Assembly: GCF_011601265.1 (NCBI RefSeq) | Contig: NZ_JAAOLX010000003.1 | Location: 310,001-374,000, forward strand | Source: Iodobacter violaceini | GTDB lineage: Bacteria; Pseudomonadota; Gammaproteobacteria; Burkholderiales; Chitinibacteraceae | Length of the DNA: 64,000 nt | Reading direction: 5' to 3' | In this document: positions 42,094 through 52,833 of the stretch, one piece after another | How positions within the stretch are numbered: the stretch's first letter is position 1 | Layout of the letters: every line of letters begins with the position of its first letter | Made by a program: the position numbers and the translations under genes | The notes under the pieces: model-generated | The model's input: only the letters and a program-made list of their open reading frames with translations | Database searches by the model: none | Told to the model about the DNA's origin: nothing

Positions 42094-42747
42094 TTAAAAT
42101 GCAAACGTGGTTTTTTCAACTGCATTTTTTAAGCGTGGCAAATTGTATTCAAACAATTTTGTGGTTCCAAAACTGCCCTTATCCACACAGCTTACCAGCG
42201 TAGCCGACATAATCGGCAACTCGCCCACCACCGCAATCAAACGCCCGCCCACAGCCAGCTGATCTTTCAGGCTGGCTGGCACTTCAGCCAAAGAGCCGGT
42301 CACAATAATGGCATTAAACGGGCCTTGAGCCTGGGCTGCAGCAAGTGCATCGCCTTGCGTCACCGTTACGTTTTTAATCCCGGCCGCCGCAAGATTAGCG
42401 CGGGCAGTCTCCGTCAGCGCAGCATCAATTTCTACGCCATAAACGTGTGAAACCAGGCCCGCGGCCAAGGCCATCAGGTAGCCTGTACCCGCGCCAACCA
42501 CCAGCACTTTATCGCTCGGCTGAGGATCAATATCCTGCAGCAGCTTGGCTTCCATTTTTGGCGCCAGCATTTGTGCGCCATTGGCCAGTGGCAGCTCGAT
42601 GTCTACAAAAGCCAGCTCTTTTTTATCTGCGGGCACAAACTCTTCGCGCTTAACCGCCAACACACGGTTAAGCACCTTTTGATCCAGCACATCCCATGGG
42701 CGGATTTGCTGTTCTACTAATAAATAACGCGCGTTTTCCCAATCCAT
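42094..42747 (-). CDS. Protein-L-isoaspartate O-methyltransferase family protein
   Basis: 217 residues. N-terminal ARYLLVEQQIRPWDVLDQKV and REEFVPADKKELAFVDIELP are typical of the PCMT family; the SAM site is KVLVVGAGTGYLMALAAGL, and the C-terminal half has AIIVTGSLAEVPASLKDQL and GGRLIAVVG. Canonical Pcm has a conserved TISQP-like loop; here the equivalent is LPLANGAQMLAPKM, so it belongs to the divergent betaproteobacterial branch whose substrate is not certain. Confidence 0.8.
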   Translation of the reverse strand: MDWENARYLLVEQQIRPWDVLDQKVLNRVLAVKREEFVPADKKELAFVDIELPLANGAQMLAPKMEAKLLQDIDPQPSDKVLVVGAGTGYLMALAAGLVSHVYGVEIDAALTETARANLAAAGIKNVTVTQGDALAAAQAQGPFNAIIVTGSLAEVPASLKDQLAVGGRLIAVVGELPIMSATLVSCVDKGSFGTTKLFEYNLPRLKNAVEKTTFAF

Positions 42748-43005
42748 TTTTATTACCTCAAAGCGAGCTGGGAGTAAGCCCAGCGTTTGAAAATTTTGGC
42801 AATTATCCCACAGACCAAGCCCAGTGTGCTTATAGCGTAAAGAACAGCGCCATTCCCCCGCAGCTTTAGTCGGAGTAAGGCGAGGGAAGCCAGCCTCCCC
42901 GCCAGCGCCTCCACAGAACCCGACAACCTTGATACAAATCAGCCCGCTATCATCTTAAATTTGCTGTTTCCGCCGTTTTTCGATACCGTCTAGGCTGATT
43001 TTTTA
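42748..43005. other. Divergent non-coding spacer between pcm-like gene and TPP riboswitch
   Basis: No supported ORF. It should carry promoters in both directions. TTGATA at 42929-42934 is a candidate -35 for the thiC leader, but the -10 match is poor. A GC-rich segment with GGAGTAAGG and GAGGGAAGCCAGCCTC lies around 42870-42900; similar GAGTAAGG words recur downstream of thiC. Confidence 0.45.
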
Positions 43006-43090
43006 TCGCTAGGGGTTCTGCGCCAATCGCGCGGATGAGAGATACCCTCTGAACCTGATTCGGTTAATACCGGCGTAGGGAAGCGAGCTA
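43006..43090 (+). promoter_or_regulatory. TPP riboswitch (THI element)
   Basis: The 3' core is nearly invariant: GATGAGAGATACCCTCTGAA, CCTGATTCGGTTAATACCGG and CGTAGGGAAGC. P1 can form between TCGCT (43006-43010) and AGCGA (43082-43086). It ends about 40 nt before thiC, so thiamine pyrophosphate binding probably represses translation initiation or causes early termination. Confidence 0.95.
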
Positions 43091-43128
43091 GATACTTCGT
43101 TTAGCTCACCCGCGCCTTTGTGGAGTAG

Positions 43129-45057
<1,929 letters not shown>

Positions 45058-45196
45058 TTAAATACGCAGGAGGAGTGGGGAGTAAGGGAGCCGGAAAATC
45101 AAACCAACCGCGCGCTCCAAATCCTCACTCTTTACGCCCGCCCTTACTCAGAAAATATGCTAGTCTCATCCGCCTTACTCCTTACTCACAATTCCC

Positions 45197-45664
45197 ATGC
45201 AGCTTCCTTACTTCATCCTCGCCCTCATCATTGGCCTGATCGTGCCACTGCAGTCTGCCGTTAATAATCAGCTCAAGGGAGTGATTGGTGGCAGCACACT
45301 GCTGGCGGCTTTGTTGTCTTTTTCGATTGGCACACTGACCCTGGCTTTGATTGCTTTACTCAGCGGGCAAAAATGGGCGGGGCTGGCTAATTTGGGGAAT
45401 GCATCGTGGTGGATGCTGACTGGCGGGCTGATGGGGGCGCTGTTTGTTTTTGGTACCACCTTGCTTGCGCCCAAAATTGGCGTAGCGGCGATGGTATCTT
45501 TAATTATCAGCGGCCAAATTATTGCTTCGCTCTTATTCGATCGCTTTGGCATTTTGGGCTTGCCTGTGCGGGAGATTGGCGGCCTGCGGATTTTGGGTGC
45601 GGTCCTGATTGCAGCAGGGGTTTTACTGGTTAATTTTGGGCCGATGCTCACAAAGCGCATGTAA
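45197..45664 (+). CDS. YdcZ/DUF606-type small DMT transporter
   Basis: 155 residues with about five membrane helices. FILALIIGLIVPLQSAVNNQ, LKGVIGGSTLLAALLSFSIG, WWMLTGGLMGALFVFGTTLL and FGILGLPVREIGGLRILGA fit the DMT_YdcZ family. Half-size members may work as dimers. Substrate unknown; no link to thiamine is shown apart from adjacency. Confidence 0.85.
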   Translation: MQLPYFILALIIGLIVPLQSAVNNQLKGVIGGSTLLAALLSFSIGTLTLALIALLSGQKWAGLANLGNASWWMLTGGLMGALFVFGTTLLAPKIGVAAMVSLIISGQIIASLLFDRFGILGLPVREIGGLRILGAVLIAAGVLLVNFGPMLTKRM

Positions 45665-45758
45665 AAATTACGCCTTAACGACATCGTCATACGAGATTCT
45701 TGCTCTTATCTTATAAAGCCACCTAGAATGGGCATCCCCTTTAAGCGAGAGAACCAAG

Positions 45759-46106
45759 ATGGATGAAAGCCAATTCCCTGTAAAAACCAGCAATTCGGAT
45801 TCCAACACCATTGCGATCCTCACCTGGATTGGCACCATTTTCTTTGGTTTTATCCCCGCGCTGGTGGTTTACCTGATTAAAAAAGAAGACCCTTATGTGC
45901 AGGATCACGCCAAGGAAGCGCTCAACTGGTCGATTACCGTTATGATTGGCTATGCCATTTCATGGGTACTGATGCTGATTCTGGTTGGCTTTCTGACTGC
46001 TTTTGCACTGGGTATTGCCAATTTGGTGTTTTGCATTATTGCCGCCGTCAGTGCCAGCAGGGGCGACACTTACCGCCTGCCTTTTGCGATTCGTCTGATT
46101 AAATAA
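45759..46106 (+). CDS. DUF4870 (Tic20-like) membrane protein
   Basis: 115 residues, about three hydrophobic helices. AILTWIGTIFFGFIPALVVY followed by DPYVQDHAKEALNWSITVMI is the DUF4870 signature, and the end (RGDTYRLPFAIRLIK) matches too. The function of the family is unknown. Followed by a bidirectional terminator shared with dnaJ. Confidence 0.85.
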   Translation: MDESQFPVKTSNSDSNTIAILTWIGTIFFGFIPALVVYLIKKEDPYVQDHAKEALNWSITVMIGYAISWVLMLILVGFLTAFALGIANLVFCIIAAVSASRGDTYRLPFAIRLIK

Positions 46107-46213
46107 ATAAGCCTGAATCCTGAACCACGGACGCGCTGAGCACACCCGGAGCAATAATCCGTTTTTCCTCAGTCTTTGATGTGTTTTGCGGGGCGCTGTT
46201 TAATACTGCAGAT

Positions 46214-46250
46214 AAAAAAAGAGCGATGGCTTAGCCATCGCTATTTTTTT
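46214..46250. terminator. Bidirectional terminator between DUF4870 gene and dnaJ
   Basis: AGCGATGG at 46222-46229 pairs with CCATCGCT at 46235-46242 across loop CTTAG, with seven A before and seven T after. Confidence 0.88.
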
Positions 46251-46300
46251 GCCGATACAAGCAAGCGCTTACTCCTGATCAGAGCAAGGCTTGCTTAGGC

Positions 46301-47428
46301 TTATGAAGCGAAAAAGTCTTTTACTTTATCCATAAACGATTTAGCACGTGGGTTGTGCTTGTCTGAATCGCCCTGGCTGATTTCTTCAAATTCTTTCAAC
46401 AGCTCTTTCTGACGCGAAGTCAGCTTAACTGGCGTTTCCAGAATCACGTGGCACATTAAATCGCCGGTGATCGCACTGCGTACGCCTTTAATCCCCTTGC
46501 TGCGCAGGCGGAATTGCTGGCCGCTTTGCGTTTCTGGCGGAATAGTAATACGTGCTTTGCCATCCAGAGTAGGGATTTCAATCTCGCCGCCCAGTGCCGC
46601 TACGGTAAAGCTGATTGGCATTTCGCAGTGCAGATCATTGCCATCGCGCTGGAATACCGAGTGCGCTTTAACATGAATCACCACATACAGATCACCTGAA
46701 GGGCCACCATTCACACCGGCTTCGCCCTCGCCACTTAAGCGGATACGATCGCCTTCGTCCACACCGGAAGGAATCTTCACTGCCAGCGTTTTATGCGTGT
46801 TCACGCGGCCCGTGCCGTTACAAGGGCGGCATGGATCAGGGATATATTTGCCGCTGCCGTGGCAGGTTGGGCAAGTTTGTTGCAGGCTGAAAAAGCCTTG
46901 TGAAACGCGAACCTGGCCGTGACCGCCGCAGGTGTGGCAAGTCTTAGCCTGCGTGCCTGCTTTGGCACCGCTGCCATGGCAGCTGCTGCATTCTTCATGC
47001 GATGGAATCTTGATCTGGCGCTCTACACCGCGCGCGGCTTCTTCAAGGCTGATTTCCAGGTTGTAACGTAAATCAGCGCCACGGTAGACGTTTGAACGCC
47101 CGCCACGGCCACCGCCACCTGCCGCGCCAAAGATATCGCCAAAAATGTCAGAAAAGGCATCACCAAAGCCTGCACCGCCACCACCGCCCATACCTGACTG
47201 CTGATCAAGGCCAGCATGGCCGTATTGATCATAAGCAGCGCGTTTTTGCGCATCAGATAAGACTTCGTAAGCTTCTTTGCCTTCCTTGAATTTTTCTTCC
47301 GCATCTTTGCTGTCCGGATTACGGTCCGGATGATATTTCATTGCCAGTTTGCGATACGCTTTTTTAATTTCGTCATCACCCGCATCGCGGTTCACACCCA
47401 GCGTATCGTAAAAATCTTTTTTAGCCAT
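46301..47428 (-). CDS. dnaJ: Chaperone DnaJ (Hsp40)
   Basis: 375 residues from the ATG at 47428. J domain with the HPD triad in [20 protein letters not shown], Gly/Phe region (~75-115), four CxxCxGxG zinc modules ([32 protein letters not shown]) and the C-terminal substrate-binding domains. Stimulates DnaK ATPase and delivers clients. Unlike the usual dnaK-dnaJ tandem, an MCP gene on the opposite strand separates it from dnaK, and it has its own sigma32-like promoter. Confidence 0.97.
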   Translation of the reverse strand: MAKKDFYDTLGVNRDAGDDEIKKAYRKLAMKYHPDRNPDSKDAEEKFKEGKEAYEVLSDAQKRAAYDQYGHAGLDQQSGMGGGGGAGFGDAFSDIFGDIFGAAGGGGRGGRSNVYRGADLRYNLEISLEEAARGVERQIKIPSHEECSSCHGSGAKAGTQAKTCHTCGGHGQVRVSQGFFSLQQTCPTCHGSGKYIPDPCRPCNGTGRVNTHKTLAVKIPSGVDEGDRIRLSGEGEAGVNGGPSGDLYVVIHVKAHSVFQRDGNDLHCEMPISFTVAALGGEIEIPTLDGKARITIPPETQSGQQFRLRSKGIKGVRSAITGDLMCHVILETPVKLTSRQKELLKEFEEISQGDSDKHNPRAKSFMDKVKDFFAS

Positions 47429-47483
47429 CTTTTTAATCCTGCACAGGAGGCCGCGCCCCACGAATTCATCAACGGATTGCACA

Positions 47484-47509
47484 TTGGGGCGAAGTATTCA
47501 ATCTACAAG
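47484..47509 (-). promoter_or_regulatory. Sigma32-type promoter of dnaJ
   Basis: On the minus strand CTTGTAG, 13-bp spacer, CCCCAA, close to the heat-shock consensus CTTGAAA-N13-CCCCAT. The -10 is about 56 bp before the dnaJ ATG. Confidence 0.7.
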
Positions 47510-47605
47510 CCCCCCGCTCTTCTTTATGAGATTTCACTTGTACATAGGTCCTTATCACCCTATGAATAAGTCAGTACTCTTACATCCGCTTTAAAAAGGC
47601 ATGTC

Positions 47606-49237
47606 ATGAATATCCTGAATCAATTTTCAATAGGCGGCAGGTTACTTGCTGGTTTCTTGTCCTGTGCGCTTATTACCTTAATTTTAGGCGTACTTGGCTT
47701 TCAGAGTGCGGCATCCATGCAAGCACTTACTGCGGATATGCACGACAATCAGCTTGTACCCGTTATGGATTTAGCGAATGCCAATATGCAGGCGATTTAT
47801 CATCACCGGGGCTTATATGCATTTGTAGGAGAGCCAGATGATAATAAAATGGCCAAAATCGCAGAAGATATGAAAGCCCATGAAAGCAAGCTAAAAGAAT
47901 TGCTGGATAAATACAGAGCCACCTCTTTAACCCCGCCTGAAGCTGAGCTTCTCAAAAAAGTTGACGATCTGTGGCCACGCTATTTAGAAGCCACCAAACC
48001 CGCAATGGCCGCAGGAAAAGCCAATGATTTCAAGCTTGGCGCAGAGCTGATGTCCACCTCAGTAGCAGCCGCATTTCAACCTTATGACGATGCACTCAGT
48101 GCGCTGGTCGACCTGAATAAAAAAATATCAGATGAGTCCATGGTCATCAGCAATCAGGAGCTGGCGGCAACCAAAACCAAATCCACACTTCTTACCCTGA
48201 TTGCCGTTGTACTGGCGATCGCCCTGGGTATTATCCTGACAAGAAGCATCACCACGCCCATCAGCCATGTACGCCTGTCTTTAGAAAGAATCCGTGAAGG
48301 CAATTTAAGCGAGCACATTGATGTAGAAGGCAAAGACGAGCTGGCGGCCATGCAGGCCGATCTGTTAAAAATGCAAGCCGATCTGAAAGCTACCATTCAG
48401 AGCATTAATAACAACTGTACCGAGCTGGTCAGTATGTCTGATCTGCTGGCCAGTGCCTCGCAGCAAGTGGCCATCAGCTCGCAAACCCAATCAGAATCTG
48501 CATCCTCATCGGCTGCCGGAGTGGAAGAGCTGACGGTCAGCATAGACAGCGTTTCGGCCAGCGCCAGCGAAGCCAATCAGCAGGCCCATGATGCCGGGAT
48601 GCTGGCTAATTCCGGCAGCGAAGAAGTCAAAAAATCGAATTCACTGATTGATAATGTTTTAGAAAACGTCAACAGCACCGGCACGCAGATTGCCAGCCTG
48701 GAGCAAAGCTCTACCCATATTGGCAATATCGCCACAGTAATTAAAGACGTGGCCGATCAAACCAATCTGCTGGCCTTAAACGCCGCTATCGAGGCCGCCC
48801 GGGCAGGGGAACAAGGCCGCGGCTTTGCCGTAGTAGCCGATGAAGTTCGTAAACTGGCTGAGCGCACCACCAGCTCGGCGCAAGAAATCACCGGCATGAT
48901 CCAGACCATCCAGCAAGGCACGCGTGCTGCAGTCAGCGGCATGCAATCCAGCCAGCAAAGCGTAAGCCAGGTTTCTACTGCATCAGAGCAAACCAATGCA
49001 GTCATGGAGCAGATCAAAGCGGGCTCTTTTAAAGTGCAAACTTCAATTAATGATATTGCTTCAGCGCTTTCGCAACAACGCTCAGTCAGCACCGAGCTGG
49101 CACAAAATGTAGAGCGGATTGCACAAATGGCCGAAGAAAACCGTGCCGCAGTAGAAGAAGTCGCCAATTCTTCGAATAACTTAGTTCAGGTTGCCAACGC
49201 CCTGAAACTATCCATCAGCCGGTTTAAGCTGGCATGA
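47606..49237 (+). CDS. Methyl-accepting chemotaxis protein
   Basis: 543 residues, standard Tar/Tsr-type layout. First membrane helix ~10-32 ([20 protein letters not shown]), periplasmic four-helix-bundle ligand domain to ~190, second helix ~195-213 ([20 protein letters not shown]), HAMP domain ~214-266, then the cytoplasmic signalling domain with the conserved hairpin [20 protein letters not shown] and [13 protein letters not shown]. No C-terminal NWETF-type CheR pentapeptide is seen (ends SISRFKLA). Ligand unknown. Placed between dnaJ and dnaK on the opposite strand. Confidence 0.95.
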   Translation: MNILNQFSIGGRLLAGFLSCALITLILGVLGFQSAASMQALTADMHDNQLVPVMDLANANMQAIYHHRGLYAFVGEPDDNKMAKIAEDMKAHESKLKELLDKYRATSLTPPEAELLKKVDDLWPRYLEATKPAMAAGKANDFKLGAELMSTSVAAAFQPYDDALSALVDLNKKISDESMVISNQELAATKTKSTLLTLIAVVLAIALGIILTRSITTPISHVRLSLERIREGNLSEHIDVEGKDELAAMQADLLKMQADLKATIQSINNNCTELVSMSDLLASASQQVAISSQTQSESASSSAAGVEELTVSIDSVSASASEANQQAHDAGMLANSGSEEVKKSNSLIDNVLENVNSTGTQIASLEQSSTHIGNIATVIKDVADQTNLLALNAAIEAARAGEQGRGFAVVADEVRKLAERTTSSAQEITGMIQTIQQGTRAAVSGMQSSQQSVSQVSTASEQTNAVMEQIKAGSFKVQTSINDIASALSQQRSVSTELAQNVERIAQMAEENRAAVEEVANSSNNLVQVANALKLSISRFKLA

Positions 49238-49283
49238 ATCCTCGTTAGAGAAAAGATCTGCGGCGTTTTACGTTCACAGACGC

Positions 49284-49318
49284 AAAAAAACAGGCCCGCA
49301 TCAGCGGGCCTGTTTTTT
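49284..49318. terminator. Bidirectional terminator between MCP gene and dnaK
   Basis: ACAGGCCCGC at 49290-49299 pairs with GCGGGCCTGT at 49304-49313 across loop ATCA, with an A-run before and a T-run after. Confidence 0.93.
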
Positions 49319-49335
49319 ATTTAAATAAGCCTGGC

Positions 49336-51267
49336 TTATTTATCTTTTACTTCTGTGAATTCAGCATCAACGACATTGCCGTCATCTTTCTTAGCATCCG
49401 CTTCCGCACCTGCGGCCGCGCCTGCTGCTGCACCTTCAGGTTGCTGAGCGTACATTTGCTCAGCTAATTTGTGCGATGCTTCAGTCAGCGTTGCTGTTGC
49501 AGCTTCAATTTTTTCTTTATCGTCTGCGTGATCTTTCAGCACCAGCTCAACTTCGGCCATAGCGGCTTCGATCTTCGCTTTTTCGTCTGCGCCAATCTTG
49601 TCGCCAAATTCAGCCAGGGATTTTTTCACTGAGTGAACCATGCCGTCAGCCTGGTTGCGTGCGCCTACCAGTTCAGACAATTTCTTGTCTTCTTCAGCAT
49701 TCATTTCTGCATCGCGCACCATTGCTTCGATTTCAGCTTCAGACAAACCGCTGGAAGCCTGGATGGTAATGCGTGCTTCTTTACCGCTGGCCTTGTCTTT
49801 AGCGCCTACGTGCAGAATACCGTTCGCATCGATATCAAATGTTACTTCAACTTGTGGCACGCCACGCGGAGCAGCCGGGATATCACCCAGGTTAAACTGG
49901 CCCAGGCTCTTATTTGCCGAAGCGCGTTCACGCTCACCTTGCAGTACATGGATGGTTACGGCTGTCTGGTTATCTTCTGCGGTAGAGAACACTTGCGATG
50001 CCTTGGTAGGAATCGTGGTGTTTTTCTTGATCAGCTTAGTCAGAATGCCGCCCATGGTTTCAATACCCAGGGACAACGGTGTTACGTCCAGCAGCAATAC
50101 GTCAGTACGATCACCCGACAATACCGAACCTTGCAATGCAGCACCTACAGCAACCGCTTCATCCGGATTCACATCACGGCGAGCTTCTTTACCGAAGAAG
50201 TCTTTAACTTTATCTTGCACCATTGGCATCCGGGTCTGACCGCCAACCAGGATGATGTCATCGATATCAGTAATTTTCAGGCCAGCGTCTTGCAGGGCAA
50301 TACGGCAAGGCTCAATAGTGCGTGCAACTAAGTCCTCTACCAGGCTTTCGTACTTAGCGCGGGTAATTTTTTGCGTTAAGTGCTTAGGACCTGTTGCATC
50401 CATAGTCACGTATGGCAGGTTGATTTCAGTTTGTGTGGTGGAAGACAACTCGATCTTCGCTTTTTCTGCCGCTTCTTTCAGGCGTTGCAGAGCCATCACA
50501 TCCTGCTTCAGATTGATACCAGTGTCTTTTTTGAATTCGTCGATGATGTAATCGATGATGCGCTGGTCGAAGTCTTCACCGCCGAGGAATGTATCGCCGT
50601 TGGTTGCCAGTACTTCAAATTGCTTGTCGCCATCTACATCAGCAATTTCAATGATAGAAACGTCGAATGTACCGCCACCCAAGTCGTATACAACGATCTT
50701 GCTGTCGCCTTTTTCTTTCTTATCCATACCAAAGGCCAGCGCAGCAGCAGTTGGCTCATTGATAATGCGTTTTACGTCCAGACCAGCAATACGGCCAGCG
50801 TCTTTAGTAGCCTGACGTTGTGCGTCGTTAAAGTAAGCCGGAACAGTCACAACGGCTTCGGTTACTTCTTCGCCGAGGTAATCTTCAGCGGTTTTTTTCA
50901 TTTTGCGCAGTACTTCTGCGGAGATTTGCGGTGGCGCCATTTTTTTGTCGCGAACCGAGATCCATGCGTCGCCATTGTCGGCTTTAACGATGGAGAAAGG
51001 CATCAGGTCGATGTCTTTTTGTACTTCTTTATCTTCAAACTTGCGGCCGATCAGGCGTTTTACCGCGTACAAAGTGTTTTTTGGGTTTGTTACAGCCTGG
51101 CGCTTAGCCGGCGCACCAACCAGAATCTCACCATCTTCCTGGTAAGCAATAATGGAAGGCGTTGTACGTGTACCTTCTGCGTTTTCGATCACCTTAGGCT
51201 GACCGTTTTCAAATACGGCCACACAAGAATTTGTTGTACCTAAGTCAATACCAATCATCTTTGCCAT
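49336..51267 (-). CDS. dnaK: Chaperone DnaK (Hsp70)
   Basis: 643 residues from the ATG at 51267. ATPase-domain signatures [37 protein letters not shown] and [20 protein letters not shown]; linker and substrate-binding domain with [21 protein letters not shown]-terminal tail rich in Ala/Gly ending [10 protein letters not shown], as in other proteobacterial DnaK. Co-directional with grpE, but with the tandem grpE-tail repeats and a separate sigma32-type promoter between. Confidence 0.98.
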   Translation of the reverse strand: MAKMIGIDLGTTNSCVAVFENGQPKVIENAEGTRTTPSIIAYQEDGEILVGAPAKRQAVTNPKNTLYAVKRLIGRKFEDKEVQKDIDLMPFSIVKADNGDAWISVRDKKMAPPQISAEVLRKMKKTAEDYLGEEVTEAVVTVPAYFNDAQRQATKDAGRIAGLDVKRIINEPTAAALAFGMDKKEKGDSKIVVYDLGGGTFDVSIIEIADVDGDKQFEVLATNGDTFLGGEDFDQRIIDYIIDEFKKDTGINLKQDVMALQRLKEAAEKAKIELSSTTQTEINLPYVTMDATGPKHLTQKITRAKYESLVEDLVARTIEPCRIALQDAGLKITDIDDIILVGGQTRMPMVQDKVKDFFGKEARRDVNPDEAVAVGAALQGSVLSGDRTDVLLLDVTPLSLGIETMGGILTKLIKKNTTIPTKASQVFSTAEDNQTAVTIHVLQGERERASANKSLGQFNLGDIPAAPRGVPQVEVTFDIDANGILHVGAKDKASGKEARITIQASSGLSEAEIEAMVRDAEMNAEEDKKLSELVGARNQADGMVHSVKKSLAEFGDKIGADEKAKIEAAMAEVELVLKDHADDKEKIEAATATLTEASHKLAEQMYAQQPEGAAAGAAAGAEADAKKDDGNVVDAEFTEVKDK

Positions 51268-51331
51268 TTTTAGTTTTTCCTTGTCTTCGCTTGCCCTCAG
51301 GCAGCGGTAAATTAACAACCATGTTCACAAA

Positions 51332-51357
51332 GTGGGGATGCGCTAAGCATTTTCAAG
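51332..51357 (-). promoter_or_regulatory. Sigma32-type promoter of dnaK
   Basis: On the minus strand CTTGAAA, 13-bp spacer, CCCCAC: -35 is a perfect match and -10 differs from CCCCAT in the last base. The -10 is about 65 bp before the dnaK ATG, downstream of the grpE-tail repeats. Confidence 0.85.
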
Positions 51358-51398
51358 AGGACATTTTTTAAATCCTCCCCCACCTCAAAACGTATTTC

Positions 51399-51515
51399 TT
51401 ACTTTGCTGCTGCAACCATCACCATTGCCGGGCGAATCACATGGCCAGCCAGCTCGCAGCCTTTTTGCATCACTTGCACGACTGTATTGGCCTCTGCGAT
51501 TGCCAGTTGCACCAT
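51399..51515 (-). pseudogene. Third extra grpE-tail unit (38-codon ORF)
   Basis: ATG at 51515 overlaps the stop of the previous unit (TAATG). Encodes the GrpE C-terminal segment, beginning [20 protein letters not shown] and ending VMVAAAK. It carries Cys in place of Tyr and His in place of Arg relative to grpE. Its 3' sequence (GCAGCAAAGTAA) differs slightly from the inner units, so it may be the original grpE end. Whether it is translated is unknown. Confidence 0.5.
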
Positions 51516-51631
51516 TACTTCGCTGCTGCAACCATCACCATTGCCGGGCGAATCACACGGCCAGCCAGCTCGTAGCCTTTTTGCATCACTTGCACGACTG
51601 TATTGGCCTCTGCGATTGCCAGTTGCACCAT
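51515..51631 (-). pseudogene. Second extra grpE-tail unit (38-codon ORF)
   Basis: Same structure as its neighbours: ATG at 51631 inside the upstream TAA (TAATG), sequence [20 protein letters not shown] and the same ending as GrpE. Retains the Tyr and Arg found in grpE. Possible translationally coupled peptide or mere remnant. Confidence 0.5.
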
Positions 51632-51747
51632 TACTTCGCTGCTGCAACCATCACCATTGCCGGGCGAATCACACGGCCAGCCAGCTCGCAGCCTTTTTGC
51701 ATCACTTGCACGACTGTATTGGCCTCTGCGATTGCCAGTTGCACCAT
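51631..51747 (-). pseudogene. First extra grpE-tail unit (38-codon ORF)
   Basis: ATG at 51747 shares its A with the grpE stop codon TAA. Encodes [20 protein letters not shown] and ends VMVAAAK like GrpE. If terminating ribosomes restart at TAATG, a 38-residue peptide equal to the last strand region of the GrpE beta-domain would be made. Confidence 0.5.
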
Positions 51748-52283
51748 TACTTCGCTGCTGCAACCATCACCATTGCCGGGCGAATCACACGACCAGCCAG
51801 CTCGTAGCCTTTTTGCATCACTTGCACGACTGTATTGGCCTCTGCATCACTTGGCACCATTGAAATAGCCTGGTGCTTATGCGGATCCAGCTTATCGCCC
51901 ATCGGGTTGATTTCTGTAAGCTGCGATTTTTCAAATGCCGCAGTCAGCTGTCTTAAAGTGAGCTCAACACCGTTTTTCAGTGCTTCAACTTCACCAGTCT
52001 GATCAGCCAGCGCCATTTCCAGTGAATCTTTTACTGCCAACAGCTCAATCGCAAATTTCTCAACCGCAAATTTGCGGGCTTTGTCGACTTCTTCAAGAGA
52101 GCGGCGGCGATTATTTTCTGCTTCTGCCTTGGCATAGAGCACGTCTTGACGGGCTTTTTCAATATCTGCAGTTGCAGCGGCCAATTGCGCTTCCAGCGAA
52201 TTTTCAGTGCTTTCGACAACAGCTTCAGCAGCCTCGGCGGCGGCATCTAAATTGGTCTGCTCTTGTACGTTTTCGTTACTCAT
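51747..52283 (-). CDS. grpE: Nucleotide exchange factor GrpE
   Basis: 178 residues, complete. Acidic N-terminus, long helix (~30-95, with [20 protein letters not shown]), then the four-helix and beta-wing part ending [20 protein letters not shown] and [20 protein letters not shown]. Promotes ADP release from DnaK. Ribosome site GGAG 6 nt before the ATG. Its 3' end has been duplicated three more times downstream; the gene itself is intact. Confidence 0.96.
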   Translation of the reverse strand: MSNENVQEQTNLDAAAEAAEAVVESTENSLEAQLAAATADIEKARQDVLYAKAEAENNRRRSLEEVDKARKFAVEKFAIELLAVKDSLEMALADQTGEVEALKNGVELTLRQLTAAFEKSQLTEINPMGDKLDPHKHQAISMVPSDAEANTVVQVMQKGYELAGRVIRPAMVMVAAAK

Positions 52284-52325
52284 CAGGAACTCCAGTCAAA
52301 ACTTATTTCAAACATGCAAGGGCAG

Positions 52326-52351
52326 ATGGGGTTATCGCCGTGCATTTCAAG
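52326..52351 (-). promoter_or_regulatory. Sigma32-type promoter of grpE
   Basis: On the minus strand CTTGAAA, 13-bp spacer, CCCCAT: an exact match to the core heat-shock consensus. The -10 is about 43 bp before the grpE ATG. Confidence 0.93.
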
Positions 52352-52833
52352 TGCATCGCAACAAGCCGGAGCCAAACTTCTGCAGGCGAAACCCAGCTCA
52401 AGCCAGTGCCGGCTGTTTTTTTAGTTAAAAACAAAGCAACTTAATCCGCATCCAAGCGCCTGCCCTTAGCAGATGTATCAATAAATACAATTTTTTTTAT
52501 AGATTTTTTCTTAAAGCAAGCCGCATAACTGGCCATGTAGCTGACAGAAAAAATTTTATAAAAAACTACATTTTTTGATCGAAATGATACTTTATGCCAT
52601 TAAAACAGTTGTTTAAAGCAACAAAAGCACAGCAAGCATTTATCTTGGTTTTCAAATACTTAATTACCATCGGTTGACTAAATACTTACTGAAAAAAAAG
52701 TACATGAAAGCCCCAATATGTAGTCAATTATTACTGACTACAATCGAATGGTGCACTGCAAAATAACTCTGCAACACGGCCATAAAATGCTTTACTTAAA
52801 CATGCAGCCCATCACCCTTCAGGGAGTATTGTT
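52352..52833. other. Non-coding spacer upstream of grpE and aceA
   Basis: About 480 bp with no supported ORF, AT-rich from 52440 on. It contains an inverted repeat (52719-52742) and should hold the aceA promoter, but no convincing -35/-10 pair was recognised. AGGGAG at 52819-52824 is the aceA ribosome site. Confidence 0.5.
52719..52742. promoter_or_regulatory. Inverted repeat, candidate operator upstream of aceA
   Basis: TGTAGTCA, eight bases, TGACTACA, perfect 8-bp arms, centred about 100 bp before the aceA ATG. Size and symmetry suit a dimeric regulator; the regulator is not identified. Confidence 0.5.

Larger units (their letters stand above)
51399..51862 (-). repeat. Four tandem copies (period 116 bp) of the grpE 3' end
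   Basis: The block starting GCTGCTGCAACC recurs at 51406, 51522, 51638 and 51754, exactly 116 bp apart. The copy at highest coordinates is the true end of grpE; the other three lie after its stop. Copies differ at only a few bases (e.g. codons giving Tyr or Cys, and Arg or His), while the ~17 nt at the unit junction differ from the matching grpE segment. No spacers, so this is tandem duplication and not a CRISPR array. Confidence 0.97.

Noticed and set aside
49633-51243. Long plus-strand ORFs (232, 199 and 287 codons) opposite dnaK
   Set aside because: Antisense shadows of a highly conserved, codon-biased gene; no ribosome sites and no recognisable domains.
51399-51862. Regular repeats as a CRISPR array
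   Set aside because: Units are 116 bp, directly adjacent without variable spacers, and are copies of grpE coding sequence; no cas genes nearby.
51399-51868. ORFs of 82-154 codons on both strands across the grpE-tail array
   Set aside because: They arise because the 116-bp period shifts the frame between units; only the 38-codon GrpE-like frame has protein-like content.
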